Shown here: one piece after another, positions 41,183-49,532 of the stretch
How positions within the stretch are numbered: the first letter of the stretch is position 1
Layout: every line of letters starts with the position of its first letter
Source: Gryllotalpicola ginsengisoli DSM 22003
GTDB lineage: Bacteria > Actinomycetota > Actinomycetes > Actinomycetales > Microbacteriaceae
Assembly: GCF_000419445.1 (NCBI RefSeq)
Contig: NZ_AULK01000003.1
Span: 124,001-188,000, forward strand
Length of the DNA: 64,000 bases
Reading direction: 5' to 3'
Notes under the pieces: generated by a model
Database searches by the model: none
What the model saw: only the letters and a program-made list of their open reading frames with translations
Told to the model about the DNA's origin: nothing
Position numbers and translations under genes: made by a program

Positions 41183-42637
41183 TCAGTCGCTCGGTGTGAC
41201 CGTCGAGGTGTACATGGTGACGGCGCCGGTGTAGGACACGACGCGGCCGGTGAGGGTGATGCCGCGCACGTTCGCGGCGCCGTTCACGAGGTAGTTGCCG
41301 ACGGCGGCGGTGGCGGCTCCGAAGAGGGTGGTGTTGGTGCCCAGTGTGGCGCTGGTGCCGACGATCCACCACACGTTCGAGGCCTTCGCGCCACCGGTGA
41401 GAACGACCTTGGCGCCCTCGCTCATGGCCAGGGTGGAGGTCGTGCGGAACACGAACCGAGCCGAGCTGTCGCCCTGGGCGTCGAGGGTGACGGTGCCGGG
41501 CAGGGTGAACGCGCCCGTGGTCGAGGCGTACACGCCGCCGGTGAGCGTGCCCGAGAGCGTGGGCGAGATGGTCTGGGTCACGGGTCGTTGACCGACGGCG
41601 GTGCGCGCTGTGGTGGCCGCGGCCATCGCCCGGGTCGCGGCGGCGTTGTTCTTGTCCGTCGTGCCGCTCACCGTGACGTTGGACACGGTGGTGCCCGGGG
41701 TGGTCGCCGCGGAGCCGTAGATGGTGGAGAAGTGCAACAGGAACGACGCATCCGTGATGGAGGTGTTCGCGATCGCGCCGTACCCGGCCATCGCGCCGAC
41801 GGAGATGGGCGAGTACGACTGGGCCGTCCACGACGCGGTCGCTCGAGTCTGCGCGGTGAAGACCCCCTGCGCCTGAGCGACACCCGGAACGGCGAGCGTC
41901 AGCGCAGCGACGGCGACGGCGCCGATTCCCAAGCGGGACAGCACCGGGCGCTTTCGCTTTTCCGGCACGGATGCCGCAGCATCGCTGCCGTCGTCGACCG
42001 GGTGTGCCGTCGTCACGTCCGGCTCGGTGTCATCCGGCTCGGTGTCACCGGGCTCGGTGTCATCGGGCTCAGCGCCGTCCGGGCCGTCGCGGCGGTCGTC
42101 GCGCTTGAGCGTGCCGGCCGCGATGACGATCGCGAGGAGGGTCAGGCTGCCCCATAGCGCCAGCGGGAGCGCCTCGTGATGGCTGAGCCAGAAGCCCGGC
42201 AGTCCGACATAGCGCACCAGCAGCCGGCCCTGCCCCGTGATGTCGTCTCGCGTGGCGGACCACGGATCGACCTCGGGGTTGGCGTCGCCTTTGGTGACGA
42301 GCGAGTCGTCGTCGTTCACGCCGACGAGGCGGTGCACCACGAGCTCGTCGTCGGCGTGGAACGTGATCACGCGGCCGATCGGCAGCGGCGAATCGGCCGG
42401 CAGCGGGGTCGTGAGCACCACGTCGCCTGCGCTGACGTTGGGCTCCATGGAGCCGGATTGCACGACCGATCCCGTCCAGCCGAACAGGGTGGGCAGGAAC
42501 GCGGTCGCCGCCATCGTGGCCAGGAAGACCAGGTAGGAGCGAGCAACGGCCGAAGCGACGAGCTCCACCCATCCGCCCCGCAGCGTGGGACCGCCGGAGC
42601 GGCCCGCGCGCTGCGGGGCGGATGCGGTGAGAGTCAT
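41183..42637 (-). CDS. SipW-type signal peptidase I fused to an ice-binding-like (DUF3494) domain
   Basis: This 484-residue protein combines two units never expected together. Residues 1-180 are an ER/archaeal-type (SipW) signal peptidase. It has a membrane segment, catalytic Ser63 (SGSMEP), His102 where bacterial LepB has lysine (ELVVHRLVG), Asp118 in TKGDANPEVD, and a second membrane segment (LTLLAIVIAAGTL). Residues 189-208 are four EPxDT repeats forming an acidic linker. Residues 227-256 look like an internal signal segment (KRKR, then LGIGAVAVAALTLAVPGVAQAQ), followed by FTAQTRATASWTAQ, which resembles SipW substrates. Residues 285-480 match DUF3494 ice-binding-like/adhesin domains (TVTLDAQGDSSARFVFRTTS, WWIVGTSATLGTNTTLFG). 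The frame is continuous. It lies 64 bases after the TasA-like gene and is probably co-transcribed with it. Confidence 0.85.
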   Translation of the reverse strand: MTLTASAPQRAGRSGGPTLRGGWVELVASAVARSYLVFLATMAATAFLPTLFGWTGSVVQSGSMEPNVSAGDVVLTTPLPADSPLPIGRVITFHADDELVVHRLVGVNDDDSLVTKGDANPEVDPWSATRDDITGQGRLLVRYVGLPGFWLSHHEALPLALWGSLTLLAIVIAAGTLKRDDRRDGPDGAEPDDTEPGDTEPDDTEPDVTTAHPVDDGSDAAASVPEKRKRPVLSRLGIGAVAVAALTLAVPGVAQAQGVFTAQTRATASWTAQSYSPISVGAMAGYGAIANTSITDASFLLHFSTIYGSAATTPGTTVSNVTVSGTTDKNNAAATRAMAAATTARTAVGQRPVTQTISPTLSGTLTGGVYASTTGAFTLPGTVTLDAQGDSSARFVFRTTSTLAMSEGAKVVLTGGAKASNVWWIVGTSATLGTNTTLFGAATAAVGNYLVNGAANVRGITLTGRVVSYTGAVTMYTSTVTPSD

Positions 42638-42701
42638 CTCGGTTCCTGTCGCTGGTTACGTGGGGGCGTATTGGGCGGCTGTGCCGACTGAACGGCTGTG
42701 C

Positions 42702-43322
42702 TTACTGCGCGGCGGCGGTGGTGCGGAACTCCCACACCAGGTCGGCGGTGAAGCCGGTGCCCTGCAGGGCGTCGATCTGCTGCTGGGTCATGCCGGTGGT
42801 GTCGAACTTCCAGGAGACCTTGTACGTGCGCGACTCCGGCGCGGACCCGCTGACGCTCCACACGTGACCGCCGTGGTCGTAGTCGTACGAGCTCGCCGCC
42901 ACGGTCGACATCGGCGCGAAGGTGTCGCCCGTAGACGTCGCCTGGAAGCCTTCGCAGCTGTTGAACGAGCCGCCGGTTCCGGCCTGCATCATGAAATCGA
43001 TGTGCTCTGCCAGGCCCGTCGTCGAGCTGACGTTCGCGGCGTAGTCCTTGACCACGCCGGCCACATTCGAGTTCGACGTGACGACGATGCACTTCTCGCC
43101 GCTCTGGCCCGGCACCAGGTTGGTGACGTCGAAAGCGGCGGCGCCCTTGTCGTCGTCCGTGAGGGCGACCGAGCCGGTCGACCAGGAGTCGCCGGCGTTG
43201 CGGGTGGTGGCGGTGAAGGCGGCGTACGAGGACTGCCAGACGAGGCCGCCGGCGAGGGCGATGGCGAGCGGAACGGCGCCGAACCCGACGAGGGAGCGGA
43301 CGCGCGCAGAGGGCTTCTTCAT
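42702..43322 (-). CDS. TasA/camelysin-like secreted protein, likely SipW-type substrate
   Basis: This is a 206-residue exported protein. After MKKPSARVRS, a hydrophobic segment (LVGFGAVPLAIALAGGLVW) leads to SSYAAFTATTRNAGDSWSTGSVALTDDD, which fits the SipW-dependent signal and early strands of TasA/camelysin-like matrix proteins. The mature domain is beta-rich and ends with FTADLVWEFRTTAAA. It has two cysteines (EKCIVV and NSCEGF). Such proteins form extracellular fibres or coats in Bacillus. Here the role is inferred. GAAAGGA precedes the ATG. The signal peptidase fusion gene follows, and a MarR gene is divergent. Confidence 0.8.
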   Translation of the reverse strand: MKKPSARVRSLVGFGAVPLAIALAGGLVWQSSYAAFTATTRNAGDSWSTGSVALTDDDKGAAAFDVTNLVPGQSGEKCIVVTSNSNVAGVVKDYAANVSSTTGLAEHIDFMMQAGTGGSFNSCEGFQATSTGDTFAPMSTVAASSYDYDHGGHVWSVSGSAPESRTYKVSWKFDTTGMTQQQIDALQGTGFTADLVWEFRTTAAAQ

Positions 43323-43487
43323 GAGAGTTGATTCCTTTCACATGCCGAGGGTCGGTGGCGGCATGCCGATTCGGTCCCGAAAGAAGGGGAGCGAAAGCCA
43401 GGAACCAGGTGGGTGAGAAGGCCCGGAAGCCCTGCGATCCTGTACGGTAATCAAGCTACTTGGGCACCGTGCTGGACACAAGCCGTC

Positions 43488-43528
43488 CTACTACCCCATA
43501 GCGGGTCACCCCAGCGCGGGGGGAGTAG
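43488..43528. promoter_or_regulatory. Inverted repeat in the gap between the TasA-like and marR genes
   Basis: CTACTACCCC and GGGGGAGTAG are inverted arms with one mismatch, 20 bases apart, in the 280-base divergent gap. A MarR operator is plausible. The gap has no coding sequence, and AT-richer bases at 43440-43500 could hold promoters for both genes. Confidence 0.4.
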
Positions 43529-43602
43529 TCCGGCCGCCGTAATGTGTGACAATGAAGCAACATGATGAATGGGGTCCCCGCGATCCCGGAGAGGCCGAGC
43601 GC

Positions 43603-44160
43603 ATGAGCCGCACCCCGAAGTCCGCTAAGAAGTCCGCGAAGACTGCAACCGCGGCGACCTCCTCAGCGGATGAGGCCCTCCTTGCCGCGGTCGCGGGCTT
43701 CGCAGCGCTGGAGCAGCGGAACCTGTACGTCCTCGACCTCCTCGCGCACCGGTTCGGCGTCGGCAAGACCGATCTGCGCGCCCTCGTGTTCCTCGTGCGC
43801 AACCAGCACGCGACGCCCAAGCAGCTCGCGGAGCATCTGCAGCTCTCCACGAGCGCCACGACCAACCTGATCGATCGGATGGAGGCCGCGGGGCTCGCTG
43901 CCCGGACGCCGAACCCGGCGGATCGCCGCAGCTCCGTGCTGGAACTCGCTCCGGAAGGCGAGGAAGCGGCGCGGCGCGTCAGCGCCTTCTACCACGAGGT
44001 GTTCGGGAAGGCCGTGCCGGCCAAAGACCTGGGCGTCATCGCCCGCGCGCTGCAGTCCATCGGTGACGCGCTCGTGGAGGCGGCCGAGGCGCACCCCGTG
44101 ATCGGGCAGGAGACGCCGACCCCGACCGCACGCGAATCCCAGGAGAGCGAAGCGGCCTGA
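43603..44160 (+). CDS. MarR-family regulator divergent from the TasA-like locus
   Basis: This 185-residue winged-helix regulator has a basic, Lys/Ala-rich N-terminal tail (MSRTPKSAKKSAKTATAATSS). The MarR core runs from about residue 35 to 150 (ATPKQLAEHLQLSTSATTNLIDRMEAAGL and wing RTPNPADRRSSVLELAPEG). A polar tail closes it. I chose ATG 43603, preceded by GGAGAGG. An in-frame start 19 codons earlier (43546) is possible but has no ribosome binding site. It is divergent from the TasA-like/SipW-fusion operon and probably controls it. Confidence 0.82.
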   Translation: MSRTPKSAKKSAKTATAATSSADEALLAAVAGFAALEQRNLYVLDLLAHRFGVGKTDLRALVFLVRNQHATPKQLAEHLQLSTSATTNLIDRMEAAGLAARTPNPADRRSSVLELAPEGEEAARRVSAFYHEVFGKAVPAKDLGVIARALQSIGDALVEAAEAHPVIGQETPTPTARESQESEAA

Positions 44161-44298
44161 GGTCCAGGCGACCTCGGTAGCCGACGCGCGACCGAGTCCT
44201 GGACGCACGCCGGGGTCGACACGGTGCTGCGCCCCGAGGACACCATCCTGGTCACCGGGCCGACGCGCAAGGCCGAGGCGTTCAGCCAGCTCGCCTGA
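44161..44298 (+). pseudogene. C-terminal remnant of a TrkA-C-domain transporter or channel
   Basis: After the marR stop an open frame without a start reads DTVLRPEDTILVTGPTRKAE then AFSQLA and TGA. This pattern resembles the last strands of a TrkA-C (RCK_C) regulatory domain found in potassium transporters and AspT-like exchangers. Upstream of about 44195 the similarity fades. It looks like the tail left by deletion of a larger gene. Confidence 0.5.
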
Positions 44299-44364
44299 CG
44301 CTGCGCGCGGCGCAGGCGAGGCATCACACGGCATAAGCGGATGCCGCACCGCGTTGCACCCCGC

Positions 44365-45075
44365 ATGAGTGAGACCGGCGCGGCGGCGCGCGACGTGCAC
44401 ACCCTCGGCATCCTGGGCGCGGGCAAGCTCGGCACCCGGCTGGCGAAGCTCGCGGTGCAGGCCGGCTATCGGGTGATCGTCGCCGGCTCCGGCGACCCGG
44501 CCCGGATCAGCCTCATCGTCGACGTGCTGGCGCCCGGCGCATCCGTCGCCGCTGCGGCCGACGCCGCACGCGAAGCCGACGCCGTGATCCTCGCCCTGCC
44601 GCTCGGCAAGTACCGCACCCTGCCCGTCGACGCGCTCGACGGCAAGCTCGTGATCGACGCCATGAACTACTGGTGGGAGGTCGACGGCCTGCGCGACGAC
44701 CTGAACGACCCGCGCACCTCGACCAGCGAGCAGGTGCAGGCGTTCCTCGCGGGCTCGCGTGTGGTGAAGGGCTTCAACCACATGGGCTACCACGACATCG
44801 AGGACGAGGCGCGGCCGGCCGGAACGCCGGGCCGCAAGGCCATCGCGATCGCGGGCGACGACGAGGCGGACGTCGCGACCGTGGCCCGCATCGTCGACCG
44901 GCTGGGCTTCGACCCCGTGGTCGCGGGCCCGCTGGCCGAGGGCGTGCGGATGGAGCCCAACACCGAGCTCTTCGGCGCCGACGTCGACGCGGAACAGGTG
45001 CGCGCTCTGCTCGACTCGTTCCCCGACTCCGCGCGCGGCCGAGTGGTCGCCCGGGCCCGCGAGACCGCCGCGTAG
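44365..45075 (+). CDS. NAD(P)-binding protein, NADPH:F420 oxidoreductase-like
   Basis: This roughly 236-residue cytoplasmic Rossmann protein of the NpdG/Fno-like group (COG2085 type) reduces or oxidises coenzyme F420 or related substrates with NADP. The dinucleotide fold is [22 protein letters not shown], followed by [27 protein letters not shown] and [11 protein letters not shown]. The C-terminal half has [21 protein letters not shown]. No good ribosome binding site marks the start. ATG 44365 gives a compact N-terminus, and ATG 44341 is an alternative. F420 dependence is plausible for an actinobacterium but not proven. Confidence 0.78.
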   Translation: MSETGAAARDVHTLGILGAGKLGTRLAKLAVQAGYRVIVAGSGDPARISLIVDVLAPGASVAAAADAAREADAVILALPLGKYRTLPVDALDGKLVIDAMNYWWEVDGLRDDLNDPRTSTSEQVQAFLAGSRVVKGFNHMGYHDIEDEARPAGTPGRKAIAIAGDDEADVATVARIVDRLGFDPVVAGPLAEGVRMEPNTELFGADVDAEQVRALLDSFPDSARGRVVARARETAA

Positions 45076-45130
45076 CCGCGGCCCCTCAGCGCTCCCGCCG
45101 CTCGCCGCCGCCTCCCCCTCGCTCTCCGGT

Positions 45131-45196
45131 TGCGCTACTCGGATCCGCTCTGCGCGCCTCGGGGCCGAGTGGCGCGATGCGGATCCGAGTAGCGCA
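45131..45196. repeat. 66-bp dispersed imperfect palindrome, copy C
   Basis: The ends are TGCGCTACTCGGATCCG and CGGATCCGAGTAGCGCA, perfect 17-bp arms. The centre has CTCGGGGCCGAG. It lies between two convergent gene ends, 10 bases from the MFS stop. Confidence 0.9.
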
Positions 45197-45206
45197 AGGG
45201 GGCCGA

Positions 45207-46685
45207 TCAGGCGCGAGCGGCGGGCACGGATGCCGCGGCGGGCGCCGGCGCCGCCGGCTGCTTCCCCGGCAGGGCGAGCGAGAGCAGCACGCCGATGCCG
45301 GTGAACCCGATCGCCCACCAGAACGACTGCTGGAAGGCGCCGGTCAGGCCCGCGGGAGTCGTGGCGGCGCTGACGGCCCCGGTCAGGATCACGGCGAGCA
45401 CCGCGCTGCCGAACGAGCCGCCGACCTGCGTCGCGATCCGGGTGATGATCGAGGCATCCGGCACCTGGCGCCGCTCGAGCCCGCGGAAGCCGAGCGCCAT
45501 CAACGGCACGGTCACGGCACCGAGCCCGGCGCCGCGCACGAACAGCGCCGCCATCAGCCACCACTCGTTCGTGTGCGCGTCGGCGAAGGCGAAGGGCAGG
45601 GTTCCGACCAGGGTGATCAGGAAGCCGCCGACGGCGAGCCAGCGGGCGCCCATGCTGTCGGAGAGCCGGCCTGAGATCGACCGGGTGGCGAGCGTGCCGA
45701 GGCCCTGCGGGATGAGCAGCAGGCCGGCCACGAGCACGGTGGTGCCGCGCAGCTCCTGGAAGTAGAGCGGCAGCAGCAGCATGGCGCCGTACAGCGTGAT
45801 GCCGGAGAGGAAGAGCAGCAGCGAGGACGAGGCGAGCGGCCAGTGCTTCAGCAGCAGCAGGTCGACGAGCGCGCGGCCCTTGCGGCGCAGCGCCCAGACG
45901 ATGAAGGCGGCGAGCAGCACCACGCCCGCGATCAGCGGGCCGAGCACGTCGCCGCGGGTGAAGGCGCCCGCCTTGCTCGTGTTCGACAGCCCCCAGAGCA
46001 CGCCGACCAGGCCGGGCGCCATCAGCAGGAATCCGACGAGGTCGAAGGGGGCGCGGGCGACGGGGCCGTCCTTCGGCAGCATCAGGGCGGCGAGCACGAG
46101 GCCGACGACGCAGAACGGCACGTTCACCCAGAACATCCACGACCAGTGCAGGTGCTGCAGGATGAGCCCCCCGACCACGGGCCCCAGGATGGGCCCGAGC
46201 ACGGCGGGAAGGCTCACGACCGACATGATCTTGCCGAGCCCGTGGCCGCCGGCGGCCTGCATGACGATCGTCGACATCAGCGGCAGCATCACGCCGCCGC
46301 CGACGCCCTGCACGACGCGGAAGGCGATCAGGCTGCCCGCGCTCCAGGCGAGGCTCGACAGCACGGAGCCGACGAGGAACAGGGTCAAGGCGAGGAGCCA
46401 GAGGCGCTTTGCGCCCAGCATCCGTTGCGCCCAGCCTGCGATCGGGATGGTCACGCCCAGCGCGAGCAGGTAGCCGGTGGTCACCCACTGGATCGTGGCG
46501 ACGGATGCGTGCAGGTCGCTCGCCAGGGTGTGCAGGGCGACGGCGACGATGGTCGTGTCGAACAGCACCGCCAGCGCTCCGACGAGCACGGCGGTCACGG
46601 TGCGCCACACGGTCGGGTCGACCTTCGCGGGCTGTGCGGCGGGTTCTGCGGCGGGTTCTGCTGCGGGTTCTGCTGCGGTGGACAT
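45207..46685 (-). CDS. MFS multidrug exporter, DHA2 (EmrB/QacA) type
   Basis: This is a 492-residue proton-driven efflux pump with about fourteen membrane segments. After a repeated N-terminal AEPAAEPAAEPAAQPA tail, the first segment VLVGALAVLFDTTIVAVALHTLASDLHAS and the loop AGWAQRMLGAKRLWLLALTLF (motif A) are clear. VLGPILGPVVGGLILQHLHWSWMFWVNVP is motif C and the following loop, diagnostic for drug antiporters. It is divergent from a TetR gene over a 59-base gap, the standard layout of a regulated exporter. Its substrates are unknown. Confidence 0.9.
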   Translation of the reverse strand: MSTAAEPAAEPAAEPAAQPAKVDPTVWRTVTAVLVGALAVLFDTTIVAVALHTLASDLHASVATIQWVTTGYLLALGVTIPIAGWAQRMLGAKRLWLLALTLFLVGSVLSSLAWSAGSLIAFRVVQGVGGGVMLPLMSTIVMQAAGGHGLGKIMSVVSLPAVLGPILGPVVGGLILQHLHWSWMFWVNVPFCVVGLVLAALMLPKDGPVARAPFDLVGFLLMAPGLVGVLWGLSNTSKAGAFTRGDVLGPLIAGVVLLAAFIVWALRRKGRALVDLLLLKHWPLASSSLLLFLSGITLYGAMLLLPLYFQELRGTTVLVAGLLLIPQGLGTLATRSISGRLSDSMGARWLAVGGFLITLVGTLPFAFADAHTNEWWLMAALFVRGAGLGAVTVPLMALGFRGLERRQVPDASIITRIATQVGGSFGSAVLAVILTGAVSAATTPAGLTGAFQQSFWWAIGFTGIGVLLSLALPGKQPAAPAPAAASVPAARA

Positions 46686-46744
46686 CTGCGACTCCTTAGA
46701 AACAGTCTGTATCTTAACGGTAGGACGCTAGACTAAGAAACACA
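46686..46744. promoter_or_regulatory. Divergent promoter/operator between exporter and TetR genes
   Basis: This 59-base AT-rich gap must hold both promoters. TTAGAAACAG and TAAGAAACAC recur near its two ends, and AGTCT/AGACT form an inverted pair with 21 bases between. Either could be the TetR-binding site. Confidence 0.5.
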
Positions 46745-47344
46745 ATGCCTCCTAAGGACGAAATTCCGGCCCCGCAGCGGCGCCGGGGCGCGGCGCTCGA
46801 GACGGCCCTGCTGGACGCCGCCTGGGACGAGATCGTCGAGAAGGGCTACGACGGATTCACCATCGAATCGGTCGCCGAGCGGGCGCAGACCAGCCGGGCC
46901 GTGATCTACCGGCGCTGGGCGACGAAGCCCGACCTCGTGCGCGCGGCGGCCCTGCACGGCATGCGGCGCGAGCCGGCGTCGATCCCGGACACCGGGTCGC
47001 TGCGGGAGGACGTCATCGCGCTGCTGAAGGGCGCGAACCGCACCCGGGCGCGGTACGGCCTGCTGGTGCTGCTGCAGCTGAACCGCTACTTCGCCGAGAC
47101 CGGGTCGAGCTTCGCCGACCTGCGCGAGGACTTCATCGGGGGGCGCACCACCGCGCTCGCCGAGATCGTGGCGCGGGGCGTCGAGCGCGGGGAGGCCGAC
47201 CCCGCCAGGCTCACCGACCGCGTCGTCAACGTGCCGTTCGACCTGTACCGGCAGGAGCTGCTGATGACGCTCAAACCCGTGCCCGACGAGGTGATCGAGT
47301 CGATCGTCGACGAGGTGTTCCTGCCGCTCGTGCGCCCCGCCTGA
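46745..47344 (+). CDS. TetR-family regulator of the adjacent exporter
   Basis: This is a 199-residue TetR-type repressor. The helix-turn-helix is at about residues 20-65 (LLDAAWDEIVEKGYDGFTIESVAERAQTSRAVIYRRWATK). The C-terminal ligand domain has VVNVPFDLYRQELLMT and ends IVDEVFLPLVRPA, resembling the TetR_C_11/AcrR-like group. It is divergent from the DHA2 exporter and probably represses it until an effector, likely a pump substrate, binds. Palindrome copy D begins four bases after its stop. Confidence 0.9.
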   Translation: MPPKDEIPAPQRRRGAALETALLDAAWDEIVEKGYDGFTIESVAERAQTSRAVIYRRWATKPDLVRAAALHGMRREPASIPDTGSLREDVIALLKGANRTRARYGLLVLLQLNRYFAETGSSFADLREDFIGGRTTALAEIVARGVERGEADPARLTDRVVNVPFDLYRQELLMTLKPVPDEVIESIVDEVFLPLVRPA

Positions 47345-47347
47345 GCG

Positions 47348-47413
47348 TGCGCTACTCGGATCCGCCCTGCGCGCCTCGAGACCGAGTGGCGCAGAGCGGA
47401 AGCGAGTAGCGCA
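47348..47413. repeat. 66-bp dispersed imperfect palindrome, copy D
   Basis: The ends are TGCGCTACTCGGATCCG and CGGAAGCGAGTAGCGCA. It starts four bases after the TetR stop and 27 bases before dcd. It is the least symmetrical copy, with mismatches in the right arm. Confidence 0.85.
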
Positions 47414-47439
47414 GGGACCGGCTCGGATAGTCTGGCCAC

Positions 47440-48045
47440 GTGCTGCTCAGCGACCGTGACATCAGGGCCGAACTCGACGGCGGCCGCATCCGGCTCGACC
47501 CGTACGAGCCCGCGATGATCCAGCCGTCCAGCATCGACGTGCGCCTCGACCGCTTCTTCCGGCTCTTCTCGAACCACAAGTACCCCTACATCGATCCGGC
47601 GGAGAACCAGCCCGACCTGACGCACCTGGTCGAGGTGAAGGGCGAGGAGCCGTTCATCCTGCACCCCGGCGAGTTCGTCCTGGGCTCGACCTACGAGCGC
47701 GTCGCGCTTCCCGACGACATCGCCGCCCGCCTGGAGGGCAAGAGCTCGCTCGGCCGCCTCGGCCTGCTCACCCACTCCACCGCCGGATTCATCGACCCGG
47801 GCTTCGGCGGCCACGTCACCCTCGAGCTGAGCAACGTGGCGACCCTGCCGATCAAGCTCTGGCCCGGCATGAAGATCGGGCAGCTGTGCTTCTTCCGGCT
47901 CACCTCGCCGGCCGAGAAGCCCTACGGCTCGGCCGACTACAGCTCGCGCTACCAGGGCCAGCGGGGGCCGACGGCGAGCCGCTCCTACCTGAACTTCCAC
48001 CGCACCGACGTGAGCACGGCCGAGACCGGCCGGCCGGCGGAGTAG
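47440..48045 (+). CDS. dcd: dCTP deaminase
   Basis: Dcd converts dCTP to dUTP (some actinobacterial forms go on to dUMP) to feed thymidylate synthesis. The 201-residue cytoplasmic protein starts [17 protein letters not shown] from a GTG. It has the family's [15 protein letters not shown], the substrate-binding [32 protein letters not shown] (with the catalytic glutamate at its end) and the C-terminal nucleotide-covering [15 protein letters not shown]. The length and GRLGLL form fit the actinobacterial type. It stands alone after palindrome copy D. Confidence 0.96.
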   Translation: MLLSDRDIRAELDGGRIRLDPYEPAMIQPSSIDVRLDRFFRLFSNHKYPYIDPAENQPDLTHLVEVKGEEPFILHPGEFVLGSTYERVALPDDIAARLEGKSSLGRLGLLTHSTAGFIDPGFGGHVTLELSNVATLPIKLWPGMKIGQLCFFRLTSPAEKPYGSADYSSRYQGQRGPTASRSYLNFHRTDVSTAETGRPAE

Positions 48046-48089
48046 GCGCCGCCGCCCGAGAGAGCCGCCCAATACGGAGAGGAGCCGCC

Positions 48090-48599
48090 ATGGACGACGC
48101 GACGCAGGACTTCGTCCGCGCCCTCCTCGCGGAGGGCCCGCAACACCATCGGCGGCTGCGCAACTTCGGCAAGCTCGTCGGCGCCTGGCACGTCGAGGGC
48201 CGCCGCTTCGACGAAGAGACGGGGCAGTGGCAGCCGCGGGACTTCCGGTACCTCGTCGCGTGGGTCTTCGAGGGCCGCGCGATCCAGGACCTCGAGGTCG
48301 TGACCGACCCCGACGGCACCGAGCACACGATCGCGATGGGGCTGCGCGTGGCTGACCCGCACGCCGGCATCGCGCGGGTCAGCTACTTCTCCCCCGTCAC
48401 CAACCAGTACGCGAACCTGGTCGCCTCCACCTGGCGCACCGGGGTGCGGCAGGACGGCTCGCAGAACGACGGCCGCCCCATCCGCTGGAACTTCACGCAC
48501 ATCGGCGAGCATGACTACACCTGGGAGGGCTGGGTCAGCGACGACGAGGGCGCGACCTGGCGGCTCGTCGAGGAGCTCGCGGGCACGCGCCTCGCGTAG
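48090..48599 (+). CDS. Conserved-looking protein of unknown function
   Basis: I cannot assign this 169-residue soluble protein to a named family with confidence. An N-terminal helix region (DDATQDFVRALLAEGPQHHRRLRNF) is followed by a beta-rich domain: KLVGAWHVEGRRF, FRYLVAWVFEGRAIQDLEVV, ARVSYFSPVTNQYANLVAST, WNFTHIGEHDYTWEGWVSDDEGATW and RLVEEL. This resembles DUF1579-like or lipocalin-like small ligand-binding barrels. There is no signal peptide. GGAGAGGAG precedes the ATG. It is 44 bases after dcd on the same strand, so co-expression is possible, and it converges on the one-carbon genes. Confidence 0.7.
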   Translation: MDDATQDFVRALLAEGPQHHRRLRNFGKLVGAWHVEGRRFDEETGQWQPRDFRYLVAWVFEGRAIQDLEVVTDPDGTEHTIAMGLRVADPHAGIARVSYFSPVTNQYANLVASTWRTGVRQDGSQNDGRPIRWNFTHIGEHDYTWEGWVSDDEGATWRLVEELAGTRLA

Positions 48600-48614
48600 C
48601 CACGCAGACTCGGC

Positions 48615-49532
48615 TCAGCGGGCACGCATCGCGGCCAGGCGGGTGAGGTTCCGCATGGCCATGGCGATGGTGAGCGGGCCGACACGCGGCACGAAGGCGC
48701 GCGCGCGTTCCATCACGGATGCGTCGAAGTTGGAGTACTCCGCGACGTCGACGCAGATCGCGCCCTCGCGGATCTCGTCGCCGCGCACCAGCTCGAAGTC
48801 CTTGGACGGCACCGCGGAGATCACGACGTCGGCGGCGGCCAGGGCGGCGACCCGGTCGATGCCGGAGTCGCGCACGTCGTGCGTCCTGCGGCCGATCGCC
48901 GGTTCGAAGGTGACCGAGCCGCTCAGGTCGAGGGAGTGCACGCGCGCCCCGTCGTTGGCGAGCATGGCGGCCAGCGGCAGGCCGACGAGGTCGCTGCGGT
49001 TGATGACGCAGGCGGTCACACCCTCAAGCGGCGCGTTCACGTTGGTGCCCTCCATGCCGGCGTGCTGCAGCAGCTTGAGGATGGCCAGCGGCGTGCAGGG
49101 CAGGATGGCGCGCATCCGATGCTCGGCGTCGACGAAGCGCTGGTTCTCGTACAGCAGCCGGCTCCAGAACGAATGCAGGCCCTCGACGTCCTTGCGCGGG
49201 TCGACGAGCTCGCGCAGCCAGCGGTCGCCCGCCCGGTCGGTCAGCGGGTAGTACAGGAACACCCCGTCGACCTCGGGGTCGACGTTGGCCTCGGCGACCG
49301 CCGCCTCCACCTGCTCCGCGTCGACGTGGCGCACGTCGAGGTCGATGCCGACCGCCTCGCAGCCCCGGCGCGCGTAGCGCGCGTAGGTGGCGGCCGGGCC
49401 CTCCTCCTGGGCGAGCAGACCGCGGATGCGGGGCCGGCGGCCGGCCGCATCCGTCAGCCGCTCGACCTCGCGGCGCACCTCTTCGCGATATTGCGCGGCG
49501 ATCGGCGACGGGTCGAGCACTTCAGCGGTCAC
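48615..49532 (-). CDS. Monofunctional methylene-tetrahydrofolate dehydrogenase, Mtd1-like
   Basis: This 305-residue FolD-family protein should oxidise methylene-THF to methenyl-THF. Marks are KDVEGLHSFWSRLLYENQRF, ILPCTPLAILKLLQH and the nucleotide-binding VINRSDLVGLPLAAMLANDGARVHS, which resemble the NAD-dependent yeast Mtd1 more than bacterial FolD. Tyr50 is kept, but the lysine needed for FolD cyclohydrolase activity is alanine here (TYARYARRGCE, Ala54). It is therefore probably a dehydrogenase only. The missing cyclohydrolase step is supplied by the FchA-type gene just upstream, which overlaps this GTG start by four bases. GGAGGAGA precedes the start. Confidence 0.85.
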   Translation of the reverse strand: MTAEVLDPSPIAAQYREEVRREVERLTDAAGRRPRIRGLLAQEEGPAATYARYARRGCEAVGIDLDVRHVDAEQVEAAVAEANVDPEVDGVFLYYPLTDRAGDRWLRELVDPRKDVEGLHSFWSRLLYENQRFVDAEHRMRAILPCTPLAILKLLQHAGMEGTNVNAPLEGVTACVINRSDLVGLPLAAMLANDGARVHSLDLSGSVTFEPAIGRRTHDVRDSGIDRVAALAAADVVISAVPSKDFELVRGDEIREGAICVDVAEYSNFDASVMERARAFVPRVGPLTIAMAMRNLTRLAAMRAR

